A DNA stretch of 64,000 bases from NCBI RefSeq assembly GCF_001866135.1, contig NZ_MODW01000005.1, forward strand, positions 1 to 64,000, given 5' to 3'. The notes beneath the pieces were generated by a model. It was given only the letters and a program-made list of their open reading frames with translations, made no database searches and was not told where the DNA came from. Of the stretch, positions 17,928 to 26,506 are shown piece after piece. The DNA comes from Microbacterium sp. LCT-H2. Lineage in GTDB: Bacteria; Actinomycetota; Actinomycetes; Actinomycetales; Microbacteriaceae. Numbering within the stretch: position 1 is the stretch's first letter; the number at the start of each line of letters is the position of its first letter. The position numbers and the translations under genes were made by a program.

Positions 17928-17933
17928 TAGGCT
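17928..17933 (+). promoter_or_regulatory. candidate -10 element for aceE
   Basis: TAGGCT matches the actinobacterial TANNNT -10 pattern and lies about 94 nt before the aceE GTG, giving a leader of roughly 85 nt. A convincing -35 is not visible. Confidence 0.45.
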
Positions 17934-18026
17934 GAGGTCGGCGCGCGTTGTGCACGGCCGACAAGGCTGCCCGTGTCGCTTCCCGTTTCCTTGGCATGAC
18001 CTGCCAGCTTGACGAAAGGTTCCCCC

Positions 18027-20753
18027 GTGACCGTCCACGACCAGGATCCGTACTCTCAGGGCCCCCTCGACAGCGATCCGGAAGAGACCGGTGAGTGGCA
18101 GCAGTCGCTCGACGAGCTGGTGGACGCCAAGGGCCACGGCCGCGGGCGCGAGATCATGCTCAGCCTGCTCAAGCGCTCCAAGGAACTGCACCTGAACGTG
18201 CCGATGGTTCCGACCACCGACTACATCAACACCATCGCCCCGGAGAACGAGCCCGAGTTCCCCGGTGACGAGGAGATCGAGCGGCGTTACCGCGCCTGGA
18301 TCCGCTGGAACGCCGCCATCACGGTGCACCGTGCCCAGCGCCCCGGCATCGGCGTCGGCGGTCACATCTCCACCTACGCCTCCTCGGCGGCGCTGTACGA
18401 GGTGGGCTTCAACCACTTCTTCAAGGGGGCGGACCACCCCGGTGGCGCCGACCAGATCTTCATCCAGGGTCACGCCTCCCCCGGCACCTACGCCCGCTCC
18501 TTCCTCGAGGGGCGCCTCACGGAGGACCAGCTCGACGGCTTCCGCCAGGAGAAGTCGCATGCGCCGAACGGCATCCCGTCGTACCCGCACCCGCGCCTCA
18601 TGCCGGAGTACTGGCAGTTCCCGACGGTGTCGATGGGTCTCGGCCCGATCAACGCCATCTACCAGGCGATGTCGAACAAGTACCTCGAGAACCGCGGCAT
18701 CAAAGACACCTCGCAGTCGCACGTCTGGGCGTTCCTCGGCGACGGCGAGATGGACGAGGTCGAGAGCCGCGGACAGCTCCAGGTCGCGGCGAACGAGGGC
18801 CTCGACAACCTCACCTTCGTCGTGAACTGCAACCTGCAGCGTCTCGACGGCCCGGTGCGCGGCAACGGCAAGATCGTCCAGGAGCTGGAGTCGTTCTTCC
18901 GAGGCGCCGGCTGGAACGTCATCAAGGTGGTCTGGGGCCGCGAGTGGGACGACCTGCTCGCCCGCGACACCGAGGGCGCACTGCTCAACCTCATGAACGT
19001 CACGCCCGACGGCGACTACCAGACGTACAAGGCCGAGTCCGGCGCCTACATCCGCGAGCACTTCTTCGGCCGCGACGAGCGCGCCGCCGCGCTCGTCAAG
19101 GACTACTCCGACGACGACATCTGGAACCTCAAGCGGGGTGGCCACGACTACCGCAAGGTCTACGCCGCGTTCAAGGCCGCGACCGAGCACAAGGGCAAGC
19201 CGACCGTCATCCTCGCGAAGACCGTCAAGGGCTACGGGCTCGGCCCGCAGTTCGAGGGCCGCAACGCGACCCACCAGATGAAGAAGATGACGCTGGACAA
19301 CCTCAAGACGTTCCGCGACGCGATGCACATCCCGATCACGGACGCGCAGCTCGAGGAGAACCCGTACCTGCCCCCGTACTACAACCCGGGACCGCAGGAC
19401 GAGACGATCCAGTACATGCTCGAGCGCCGCAAGGCCCTCGGCGGCTTCCTCCCGGAGCGCCGTTCGACGCACGTCGGCCTCTCCCTCCCCGAGGAGAACG
19501 CGTATGCGCTGCCGAAGAAGGGCTCCGGCACGCAGGAGATCGCCACGACCATGGCGTTCGTCCGCCTCCTGAAGGACCTGCTGCGCTCGAAGGAGTTCGG
19601 CCACCGCATCGTGCCGATCATCCCCGACGAGGCGCGCACGTTCGGCATGGACGCGTACTTCCCGACGGCGAAGATCTACAACCCCAACGGCCAGCACTAC
19701 ACGTCGGTCGACCGGGAGCTGCTGCTCGCCTACAAGGAGAGCCCGCAGGGCCAGATCGTCCACGTCGGCATCAATGAGGCCGGCGCTCTCGCGGCGTTCA
19801 CCGCCGCGGGCACGTCCTACGCGACGCACGGCGAGCCGCTCATCCCGATCTACATCTTCTACTCGATGTTCGGGTTCCAGCGCACTGGCGACGCCCAGTG
19901 GGCCGCCGGCGACCAGATGGCCCGCGGCTTCATCATCGGCGCCACCGCCGGCCGCACGACCCTCACGGGTGAAGGCCTCCAGCACGCCGACGGGCACTCG
20001 CACCTGCTCTCCTCGACCAACCCGGCGACGGTCTCCTACGACCCCGCGTACGGCTACGAGATCGCGCACATCATGCGTTCCGGTCTCGAGCGGATGTACG
20101 GCGGGCAGCACGAAGACCCGAACGTCATGTACTACCTCACGGTGTACAACGAGCCGATGGTGCAGCCCGCGGAGCCTGCCGACGTGGATGTGGACGGCAT
20201 CGTCCGCGGCATCCACCGCGTCGCCGTCGGCGAGGGCGACGGCCCCCGCGCGCAGCTCTTCGCCTCCGGCGTGGGTCTGCCGTGGGCACTCGAGGCCCAG
20301 GATCTGCTGAAGAAGGACTGGGGCGTCGTCGCCGACGTGTGGTCGGTCACCTCGTGGACCGAGCTGCGCCGCGACGGCCTCGCCGCCGACGAGCACAACT
20401 TCCTCCACCCGGAGCAGGAGCCGCGCACCGCGTACCTCACGCAGAAGCTCCAGGGCGCCGAAGGTCCCGTCGTCGCAGTGAGCGACTTCATGCACGCCGT
20501 GCAGGACCAGATCCGCCCGTGGGTCCCGAACCGCTTCGCCACCCTCGGTGCCGACGGCTTCGGCTTCTCGGACACCCGTGCCGCGGCCCGCCGCTTCTTC
20601 AAGATCGACGGCCCGTCGATCGTCGTGCGCACCCTGCAGGCACTGGCCGAGGAGGGCAAGGTCGACCGCGGCCTCTCCGCTCAGGCCATCGAGAAGTACC
20701 GCCTGCACGACGTGAACGCCGGCACGAGCGGCAACGCAGGCGGCGAAAGCTGA
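18027..20753 (+). CDS. aceE: pyruvate dehydrogenase E1 component, homodimeric
   Basis: A 908-residue thiamine-diphosphate enzyme, the usual length of single-chain AceE. The ThDP-binding segment begins '[12 protein letters not shown]' and ends '[17 protein letters not shown]'; '[22 protein letters not shown]' is a typical E1 active-site stretch. It decarboxylates pyruvate and passes the acetyl group to the E2 lipoyl domain to make acetyl-CoA. GTG 18027 has GAAAGG at 18014-18019 upstream. The fatty-acid regulator gene follows after 7 nt, so carbon entry and lipid synthesis are physically linked. Confidence 0.96.
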   Translation: MTVHDQDPYSQGPLDSDPEETGEWQQSLDELVDAKGHGRGREIMLSLLKRSKELHLNVPMVPTTDYINTIAPENEPEFPGDEEIERRYRAWIRWNAAITVHRAQRPGIGVGGHISTYASSAALYEVGFNHFFKGADHPGGADQIFIQGHASPGTYARSFLEGRLTEDQLDGFRQEKSHAPNGIPSYPHPRLMPEYWQFPTVSMGLGPINAIYQAMSNKYLENRGIKDTSQSHVWAFLGDGEMDEVESRGQLQVAANEGLDNLTFVVNCNLQRLDGPVRGNGKIVQELESFFRGAGWNVIKVVWGREWDDLLARDTEGALLNLMNVTPDGDYQTYKAESGAYIREHFFGRDERAAALVKDYSDDDIWNLKRGGHDYRKVYAAFKAATEHKGKPTVILAKTVKGYGLGPQFEGRNATHQMKKMTLDNLKTFRDAMHIPITDAQLEENPYLPPYYNPGPQDETIQYMLERRKALGGFLPERRSTHVGLSLPEENAYALPKKGSGTQEIATTMAFVRLLKDLLRSKEFGHRIVPIIPDEARTFGMDAYFPTAKIYNPNGQHYTSVDRELLLAYKESPQGQIVHVGINEAGALAAFTAAGTSYATHGEPLIPIYIFYSMFGFQRTGDAQWAAGDQMARGFIIGATAGRTTLTGEGLQHADGHSHLLSSTNPATVSYDPAYGYEIAHIMRSGLERMYGGQHEDPNVMYYLTVYNEPMVQPAEPADVDVDGIVRGIHRVAVGEGDGPRAQLFASGVGLPWALEAQDLLKKDWGVVADVWSVTSWTELRRDGLAADEHNFLHPEQEPRTAYLTQKLQGAEGPVVAVSDFMHAVQDQIRPWVPNRFATLGADGFGFSDTRAAARRFFKIDGPSIVVRTLQALAEEGKVDRGLSAQAIEKYRLHDVNAGTSGNAGGES

Positions 20754-20760
20754 GCCCTCG

Positions 20761-21981
20761 GTGACACCCACCTCCGCCGCCGGCATGGACAAGGCCGCCA
20801 CGCTCACCTGGCTGCGCCGGATCTCCGGCGACATCGCCACGGTGACCATCAAGCGGCTGGAGGACACCCTCCCCTGGTACGCCGACATGCCACCAGCCCG
20901 CCGCTCCGCGGTCGGGCTGGTGGCGCAGGCGGGCATCACGTCGTTCATCCAGTGGTACGACGACCCGACGTCCACCCCGTGGATCGCCGCGGACATCTTC
21001 GCCGCCGCTCCCCGTGAGCTGCTGCGCAGCGTGAGTCTGCAGCAGACGCTCCAGCTCATCCGCGTCACCGTCGAGGTGACCGAGGAGCGGGTGGCGGGCA
21101 AGGGCGAGCACCTCCGCGAAGCCATCCTGCTCTACTCGCGGGATGTGGCGTTCGCCGCCGCCGACGTCTACGCCCGCGCCGCCGAGGCCCGCGGTCTGTG
21201 GGACGCGCGGCTCGAGGCGCTCGTCGTCGACTCGATCCTCACGGGCGAGGCCGACGAGGAGCTGCCCAGCCGGATCGCCGCGCTCGGGTGGCACGGCCAT
21301 GGAGAGGTCGCGGTCCTGGTCGGCACCACACCCCCGCAGTTCGACGTCGACCTCGTGCGTCGGACGGCGCGCAAGCTCGCGGTCGACGTCCTCATCGGCG
21401 TGCAGGGCTCGCGCCTCGTGCTCGTGCTCGGACGCGCGCGCGTCGAGGGCCAGGAGGGCGAGGACGAGGAGCTCGGGTTCCAGGAGATCGCGGCCCGTCT
21501 GGAGCCGTCCTTCGGCCCGGGGTTCGTCGTGCTGGGGCCGGCGGTGGCCGCCCTCGTCGATGCCAGCCAGAGCGCGCGTGCAGCGCTGGCCGGATTCGCG
21601 GTGGCCCGCGCGTGGCGGAGCGCACCGCGGCCCGTCGAAGCCGACGACCTGCTTCCGGAGCGCGCCCTCGCCGGCGACCCTCTCGCGAAGCAGACCCTCA
21701 TCGAGCGCATCTACCGCCCGCTGCAGGCGCACTCGACCGACCTCGTCACGACGCTCTGGAGCTATCTCGACAACGGCCGGTCCCTCGAGGCGACGGCCCG
21801 CGAGCTCTTCGTGCATCCGAACACCGTCCGCTACCGCCTCAAGCGGGTGAGCGAGGTCATCGGGTGGGACGCGACCGGACCCCGCGAGGCCCTCATCCTG
21901 CAGACCGCGCTCATCCTCGGCTCCATCGGGGCGGCCGAGCAGGTGCGTCGCCGTCCGCCGCTCCGTCGCCCTCCGCGCTGA
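20761..21981 (+). CDS. fasR: FasR-type PucR-like regulator of fatty-acid synthesis
   Basis: A 406-residue regulator with a C-terminal PucR helix-turn-helix: 'SLEATARELFVHPNTVRYRLKRVSEVIG' around residues 340-367. The central part resembles the GGDEF-like domain of the CdaR/PucR group. In Streptomyces a protein of this type, FasR, lies directly upstream of fabD-fabH-acpP-fabF and activates it; the same order is seen here, which is the basis for the symbol. The GTG start is 7 nt after the aceE stop, so transcription is probably shared. Inverted repeats just downstream, before fabD, are candidate binding sites. Confidence 0.85.
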   Translation: MTPTSAAGMDKAATLTWLRRISGDIATVTIKRLEDTLPWYADMPPARRSAVGLVAQAGITSFIQWYDDPTSTPWIAADIFAAAPRELLRSVSLQQTLQLIRVTVEVTEERVAGKGEHLREAILLYSRDVAFAAADVYARAAEARGLWDARLEALVVDSILTGEADEELPSRIAALGWHGHGEVAVLVGTTPPQFDVDLVRRTARKLAVDVLIGVQGSRLVLVLGRARVEGQEGEDEELGFQEIAARLEPSFGPGFVVLGPAVAALVDASQSARAALAGFAVARAWRSAPRPVEADDLLPERALAGDPLAKQTLIERIYRPLQAHSTDLVTTLWSYLDNGRSLEATARELFVHPNTVRYRLKRVSEVIGWDATGPREALILQTALILGSIGAAEQVRRRPPLRRPPR

Positions 21982-22003
21982 GCCGCGCGATCTGTGCGCC
22001 ACA

Positions 22004-22067
22004 CACAAGGGTTTCACGCAATCTTGTGATGGATCATCCACCGTTCTGCCGCGATCGTTGGCAGACT
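22004..22067 (+). promoter_or_regulatory. fabD promoter region with two inverted repeats
   Basis: CACAAG (22004-22009) and CTTGTG (22023-22028) form a perfect inverted repeat with a 13-nt spacer, followed by the palindrome TGGATCATCCA (22030-22040). The -10 hexamer CAGACT is at 22062-22067, 6 nt before the fabD GTG, so the repeats lie at about -70 to -34, a typical activator position. FasR is the obvious candidate ligand. Confidence 0.55.
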
Positions 22068-22073
22068 GGGTGG

Positions 22074-22994
22074 GTGATTGTCGTCGTCTGCCCTGGACAG
22101 GGCTCGCAGACCCCCGGATTCCTCGCCCCCTGGCTCGAGCTCGACGGAGTGGAAGAGCGTCTCGCCGCCTACTCCGAGGCCGCACAGCTCGATCTCCGCG
22201 CGCACGGCACCGAGTCGGACGCGGACACCATCCGTGACACCCGCGTCGCCCAACCGCTGATCGTGGCCGCCTCCCTCGTGGCCGGTGATGCCCTCGTGGC
22301 CGCCGCCGGTCGCCGCGCGGATGGCATCGCCGGGCACTCCGTCGGGGAGATCGCGGCGCTCGTCGGCAGCGGCGTGCTGGACGCCGAGACGGGCATGCGC
22401 CTCGTCGGCATCCGCGGGAGGGCGATGGCCGATGCCGCCGCCCAGACCCCGACGGGGATGAGCGCGGTGCTCGGCGGCGATGAGGAGGCTCTCCTCGCCC
22501 GACTCGCCGAGCTCGGCCTCGCGCCGGCGAACTTCAACGGCGGCGGGCAGATCGTCGTCGCCGGTCCCCTTCCGGCCCTGGCGGCTCTCGCCGAGGAGCC
22601 GGTCAAGGGCACGCGCGTGGTGCCGCTCCAGGTCGCCGGCGCATTCCACACCGACTACATGGCCTCCGCCGTCTCGACCCTCCGCGACGCGGTCGCCGAT
22701 GTGCAGCCGGGCGACCCCGAGATCACGCTCTGGACCAACCGCGACGGCTCGGTCGTGACCGACGGCAGGACGGCGCTCGACTACCTCGTCGACCAGGTCT
22801 CCTCCCCCGTCCGGTGGGACCTCTGCATGGCTTCGTTCGCCGACGCCGGCGTGACCGGCGTCATCGAGCTCGCCCCCGCGGGCGCCCTCGTCGGTCTCGC
22901 CAAGCGCGGCCTGCGCGGCGTGCCGACGGTCGCCGTGAAGACCCCCGAAGACCTCGAAGCCGCCGTCGCGCTGCTGAACGGAGAAGCCGCATGA
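22074..22994 (+). CDS. fabD: malonyl-CoA:ACP transacylase
   Basis: A 306-residue acyltransferase that loads malonyl units onto ACP. It has the N-terminal 'CPGQGSQTPGF', the nucleophile elbow 'GHSVGE' with Ser 89, and the catalytic His 192 in 'GAFHTDYM'. The GTG 22074 start is supported by the leaderless arrangement (CAGACT plus 6 nt); the open frame upstream belongs to the regulator region. It overlaps fabH by 4 nt (ATGA), so translation is coupled. Confidence 0.95.
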   Translation: MIVVVCPGQGSQTPGFLAPWLELDGVEERLAAYSEAAQLDLRAHGTESDADTIRDTRVAQPLIVAASLVAGDALVAAAGRRADGIAGHSVGEIAALVGSGVLDAETGMRLVGIRGRAMADAAAQTPTGMSAVLGGDEEALLARLAELGLAPANFNGGGQIVVAGPLPALAALAEEPVKGTRVVPLQVAGAFHTDYMASAVSTLRDAVADVQPGDPEITLWTNRDGSVVTDGRTALDYLVDQVSSPVRWDLCMASFADAGVTGVIELAPAGALVGLAKRGLRGVPTVAVKTPEDLEAAVALLNGEAA

Positions 22995-23992
22995 CCGCCT
23001 CCCTCGCCCAGATCGCCGGGCCCGCCTACACCCGCATCTACGCGTTCGGCGCGGCTCGCGGCGAGAACGCGGTGCCCAACGAAGACCTCATCGGGCCGAT
23101 CGACTCCAGCGATGAGTGGATCCGTCAGCGCACCGGCATCATCACGCGGGCGCGGGCCGACAAGGACACCGACGCCATCGACCTCGCGACCGCGGCGGCA
23201 GCCGAGGCCATCGAGAAGTCGGGCGTCCCGGCCGCCCATGTCGACCTCGTGATCGTCGCGACCATCAGCAACCCGAAGCAGACGCCGTCCGTCTCCGCGA
23301 TCGTCGCGGACCGCGTCGGGGCCAACCCGGCCGCGGCCTACGACATCAACGCGGCCTGTGCGGGCTACGCCTACGCCGTGGCGCAGGCCGACGCGCTCAT
23401 CAAGGCGGGTGCGGCCCGCCACGCGCTCGTGATCGGTACGGAGAAGCTCTCCGATGTCGTCGACCCGACCGACCGCAGCATCTCCTTCCTCCTCGGCGAC
23501 GGCGCCGGCGCCGCGCTCATCGGCCCCAGCGACACGCCGGGCATCGCCCCCGCTGTGTGGGGTAGCGACGGCTCGAAAGCAGACGCCGTGGGCATGAACG
23601 CCACCCTCACGGATTTCCGCGACGGCGTCGTGCCGTGGCCGACGCTCCGCCAGGAGGGCCCGACGGTCTTCCGCTGGGCCGTCTGGGAGATGGCGAAGGT
23701 CGCACGTGAGGCGCTGGAGAAGGCCGGGATCGAGGCCTCCGACCTCGCCGCCTTCATCCCGCACCAGGCCAACATGCGCATCATCGACGAGTTCGCCAAG
23801 CAGCTCGGCCTGCCGGAGACCACCGTCATCGCCCGCGACATCGAGACCACCGGCAACACGTCGGCCGCCTCGATCCCCCTCGCCAGCCACCGCCTCATGG
23901 CCGAGCACCCGGAGCTCTCCGGCGGACTCGCCCTGCAGATCGGCTTCGGCGCCGGCCTCGTCTTCGCAGCCCAGGTCGTCGTCCTTCCCTGA
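22991..23992 (+). CDS. fabH: beta-ketoacyl-ACP synthase III
   Basis: A 333-residue condensing enzyme that starts fatty-acid chains by joining acyl-CoA to malonyl-ACP. The Cys-His-Asn triad is complete: Cys 123 in 'NAACAGY', His 258 in 'IPHQANMRI' and Asn 289 in 'TTGNTSAAS'. In actinobacteria FabH prefers branched or short acyl-CoA starters, consistent with branched membrane lipids. ATG 22991 overlaps the fabD stop. Confidence 0.95.
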   Translation: MTASLAQIAGPAYTRIYAFGAARGENAVPNEDLIGPIDSSDEWIRQRTGIITRARADKDTDAIDLATAAAAEAIEKSGVPAAHVDLVIVATISNPKQTPSVSAIVADRVGANPAAAYDINAACAGYAYAVAQADALIKAGAARHALVIGTEKLSDVVDPTDRSISFLLGDGAGAALIGPSDTPGIAPAVWGSDGSKADAVGMNATLTDFRDGVVPWPTLRQEGPTVFRWAVWEMAKVAREALEKAGIEASDLAAFIPHQANMRIIDEFAKQLGLPETTVIARDIETTGNTSAASIPLASHRLMAEHPELSGGLALQIGFGAGLVFAAQVVVLP

Positions 23993-24061
23993 AGACGCGT
24001 CGACCTTCCCTAGACTGTTCCACGGTTCCGAATACAACCCGCAAGAAAGAGGAAGACCACC

Positions 24062-24310
24062 ATGGCTTTCACCAACGATGAGGTCCTCGCCGGCCTCGCA
24101 GAGCTGATCACCGACGAGACCGGCATCAACGCCAGCGAGGTCGCCCTGGAGAAGTCGTTCACGGACGACCTCGACATCGACTCGATCTCGATGATGACGA
24201 TCGTCGTCAACGCCGAGGAGAAGTTCGGCGTCACCATCCCCGACGACGAGGTCAAGAACCTGAAGACCGTCGGCGACGCCGTCAACTTCATCGTCGCGGG
24301 CCAGGAGTAA
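24062..24310 (+). CDS. acpP: acyl carrier protein
   Basis: An 82-residue acidic four-helix carrier. The phosphopantetheine attachment serine is Ser 41 in 'DLDIDSISMM'. Family length and charge are normal. It lies 69 nt after fabH; an AAGAAAGAGGAAG purine-rich ribosome site precedes the ATG. A strong hairpin separates it from fabF, which may let acpP be made in excess. Confidence 0.95.
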   Translation: MAFTNDEVLAGLAELITDETGINASEVALEKSFTDDLDIDSISMMTIVVNAEEKFGVTIPDDEVKNLKTVGDAVNFIVAGQE

Positions 24311-24317
24311 TCCCGGA

Positions 24318-24355
24318 AGGATGCCACCCTCGCCCCGGGTGAGGAGTGGCATCCT
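24318..24355 (+). terminator. hairpin between acpP and fabF
   Basis: AGGATGCCAC (24318-24327) pairs perfectly with GTGGCATCCT (24346-24355); inside, CCTC pairs with GAGG. There is no T-tract. It could be a partial terminator or an mRNA-stabilising 3' end for acpP. Confidence 0.6.
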
Positions 24356-24407
24356 CCGTCCCTGCCCATCCCCCGCATGACCTCGTTTCGACAAGGAACC
24401 ACACCTC

Positions 24408-25646
24408 ATGACCAAGCGCATCGTCGTCACCGGCATCGGCGCCACCTCCGCCATCGGCGGGACGGCCCCGGAGAACTGGGACAACCTTCTCGCCGGTGCC
24501 TCCGGCGCCCGCACGATCGAGCACGACTGGGTGCAGGAGTACGACCTGCCCGTCACGTTCGCCGCCTCCGCGAGCGTCCGTCCGGAAGAGGTGCTGCCCC
24601 GCCACGAGGCGAAGCGTCTCGACCCGTCTTCACAGTTCGCCCTCATCGCGGCCCGTGAGGCCTGGGCGGACGCGGGCTCGCCCGAGGTCGCTCCCGAGCG
24701 CCTCGGCGTCGACTTCGCGACCGGGATCGGCGGCCTCTGGACGCTGCTCGACGCCTGGGACACGCTGCGCGAGAAAGGCCCCCGCCGGGTCATGCCGCTG
24801 ACCGTGCCGATGCTGATGCCGAATGCGGCCGCCGGCAACCTGTCGCTGCAGTTCGAGGCCCGCGCCTACGCACAGACGGTCGTCAGCGCCTGCGCCTCCA
24901 GCACCGAGTCGATCATCCACGCCTTCCACCACCTGCAGGAGGGCCTGGCCGACGTCGTCATCGCCGGCGGCACGGAGTCGGCGATCCACCCGATCACCAT
25001 GGCCGCGTTCGCCTCCGCCCAGGCGCTGTCACGTCGCAACGACGACCCCGCCCACGCCTCCCGACCCGGCGCGATCGACCGCGACGGCTTCGTGATGGGC
25101 GAGGGCGCAGCGGCCCTCATCCTCGAGACAGAGGAGCACGCCAAGGCCCGCGGCGCGAAGATCTACGGCTACGTCCTCGGCGGTGGAGTGACCGCCGACG
25201 CCTACCACATCACCGGCAACGACCCCGAGGGCAAGGGGGCGGCCCGTGCCGTCGTCCAGGCACTCGAGGAGGCCGGCATCACCCCCGACCAGGTGACGCA
25301 CATCAACGCCCACGCGACCTCGACGCCGGTCGGCGACCCCAACGAGTACGTCGCGCTGAAAAACGTCTTCGGCGACCGGATCGATGAGATCCCGGTGTCG
25401 GCGACCAAGGCGTCCACCGGACACCTCCTGGGCGGGACCGGCGCGCTGGAGGCGATCTTCTCGCTCCTCGCGCTGCGGGACCGCGTGGCCCCGCCGACGA
25501 TCAACATGACCGAGCCGGACCCGGAGGTGCCGTTCCGTCTGTCCGGAGAGGCGGCTCCGCTCGGCGACGGCCCGCAGGTCGCCATCAGCAACTCGTTCGG
25601 CTTCGGCGGACACAACGCCGTGCTCGTGCTCGGCGGCGTCGACTGA
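24408..25646 (+). CDS. fabF: beta-ketoacyl-ACP synthase II
   Basis: A 412-residue condensing enzyme that elongates fatty acids with malonyl-ACP. The Cys-His-His triad is Cys 162 in 'VSACASSTE', His 302 in 'NAHATSTP' and His 339 in 'STGHLLGGTG'. C-terminal 'NSFGFGGHNA' is typical. Last gene of the fas cluster; a 17-bp terminator follows within 16 nt. AAGGA lies about 9 nt before the ATG. Confidence 0.96.
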   Translation: MTKRIVVTGIGATSAIGGTAPENWDNLLAGASGARTIEHDWVQEYDLPVTFAASASVRPEEVLPRHEAKRLDPSSQFALIAAREAWADAGSPEVAPERLGVDFATGIGGLWTLLDAWDTLREKGPRRVMPLTVPMLMPNAAAGNLSLQFEARAYAQTVVSACASSTESIIHAFHHLQEGLADVVIAGGTESAIHPITMAAFASAQALSRRNDDPAHASRPGAIDRDGFVMGEGAAALILETEEHAKARGAKIYGYVLGGGVTADAYHITGNDPEGKGAARAVVQALEEAGITPDQVTHINAHATSTPVGDPNEYVALKNVFGDRIDEIPVSATKASTGHLLGGTGALEAIFSLLALRDRVAPPTINMTEPDPEVPFRLSGEAAPLGDGPQVAISNSFGFGGHNAVLVLGGVD

Positions 25647-25662
25647 CCGCTTCCACATCCGC

Positions 25663-25702
25663 GACGAAGGCCCCCGGGATCATCTTCCCGGGGGCCTTCG
25701 TC
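25663..25702. terminator. terminator after fabF
   Basis: A perfect 17-bp stem (25663-25679 with 25686-25702) with a 6-nt loop, containing the GACGAAGGCCCC core shared by several terminators in this window. Confidence 0.9.
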
Positions 25703-25720
25703 ATGCGCAGTCCGCTCTCA

Positions 25721-25739
25721 CCCTTCGACAGGCTCAGGG
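25721..25739. repeat. REP-like palindrome, copy 2
   Basis: Identical 19 bases to the unit at 9845-9863. It overlaps the end of the yczE-like gene and supplies its stop codon (TGA at 25736-25734 on the minus strand). Confidence 0.75.
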
Positions 25740-26411
25740 ACCCAGGGGCGCGCTCGCCCGGACGGCGAGGAGCTGCGAACGCTGCCGACGGCGGCGCTCG
25801 ATCCGCGGGAGGAACCAGCCGATCAACGGACCGACGCCGAACGCGAACAGCACGGTGCCGACGCCCACCGGACCGCCGAGGAGGAAGCCGACGAGCAGCA
25901 CGGAGCCCTCGATGACCGTCCGCGCCAGCCAGACCGGCCACCGGGTCACCCGGACGAGCCCCGTCATGAGTCCGTCGCGCGGTCCGGGGCCGAAGTCCGC
26001 CGCGATGTAGAGACCGGTGGCGAATGCCAGCAGCACGAGTCCGAGCACGAACATGGGGGCCCCGACCCACACGGACGGCGGAGCAGGCAGCACGAGGAGC
26101 GTGAGATCGGCGAACGGGCCGATGAGCAGCGCGTTGAGCAAGGTGCCGAGGCCCACCCGTTGACGGAGCGGGATCCACAGCAGCAGGACGATGATCGAGA
26201 TCAGCACCGTGACGACCCCGTACCCGAGTCCCGTCCAGCGTGCGACACCCAGCGACAGGACGTCCCAGGGCGCGACGCCGATGCCGCCGCGCACCATGAA
26301 GCCGAGCGCGACGCCGTAGAGGAAGAGCCCGCCCACGAGCTGCGCCAGCCGCTCGACCAGGTCTCGACGGCTGGTCGCGGTGAAGGGCAGGAAGACGGCA
26401 CGGAAGAGCAT
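25734..26411 (-). CDS. YczE/YitT-type membrane protein
   Basis: A 225-residue membrane protein with about five hydrophobic helices (for example 'GLFLYGVALGFMV' near 28-40). It carries 'GIGVAPWDVL' and 'FGPGPRDGLMTGL' segments typical of the YczE family. Family proteins are usually encoded next to a MocR-type regulator, as here, and are thought to be transporters of unknown substrate. ATG 26411 has CACGAT at exactly 6 nt upstream, suggesting a leaderless mRNA. The gene ends inside a REP-like repeat, so its last few residues may be a recent extension. Confidence 0.82.
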   Translation of the reverse strand: MLFRAVFLPFTATSRRDLVERLAQLVGGLFLYGVALGFMVRGGIGVAPWDVLSLGVARWTGLGYGVVTVLISIIVLLLWIPLRQRVGLGTLLNALLIGPFADLTLLVLPAPPSVWVGAPMFVLGLVLLAFATGLYIAADFGPGPRDGLMTGLVRVTRWPVWLARTVIEGSVLLVGFLLGGPVGVGTVLFAFGVGPLIGWFLPRIERRRRQRSQLLAVRASAPLGP

Positions 26412-26450
26412 CTCCCCATCGTGGCCCGCGCGAAGGCGTGACGAGGCCGA

Positions 26451-26490
26451 CCACTGAGCGAAAAGTGGCCTGCACATGGAAGGCCACTTT
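26451..26490. promoter_or_regulatory. candidate YczR operator between yczE and yczR
   Basis: A perfect 10-bp inverted repeat: AAAGTGGCCT (26462-26471) and AGGCCACTTT (26481-26490), 9-nt spacer. A third half-site CCACT lies at 26451-26455. The right part covers the core promoter of the plus-strand regulator gene (-10 CAGGCT at 26495-26500); the left part lies upstream of the yczE core promoter (-10 CACGAT at 26423-26418). This fits autorepression plus control of yczE. Confidence 0.75.
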
Positions 26491-26506
26491 GCGGCAGGCT
26501 GGACGC

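Noticed and set aside
17628..21125. 1165-residue frame on the minus strand opposite aceE
   Set aside because: It is the antisense shadow of aceE and its neighbours: composition is His/Val/Arg-rich without motifs, and it reads through a tRNA gene.
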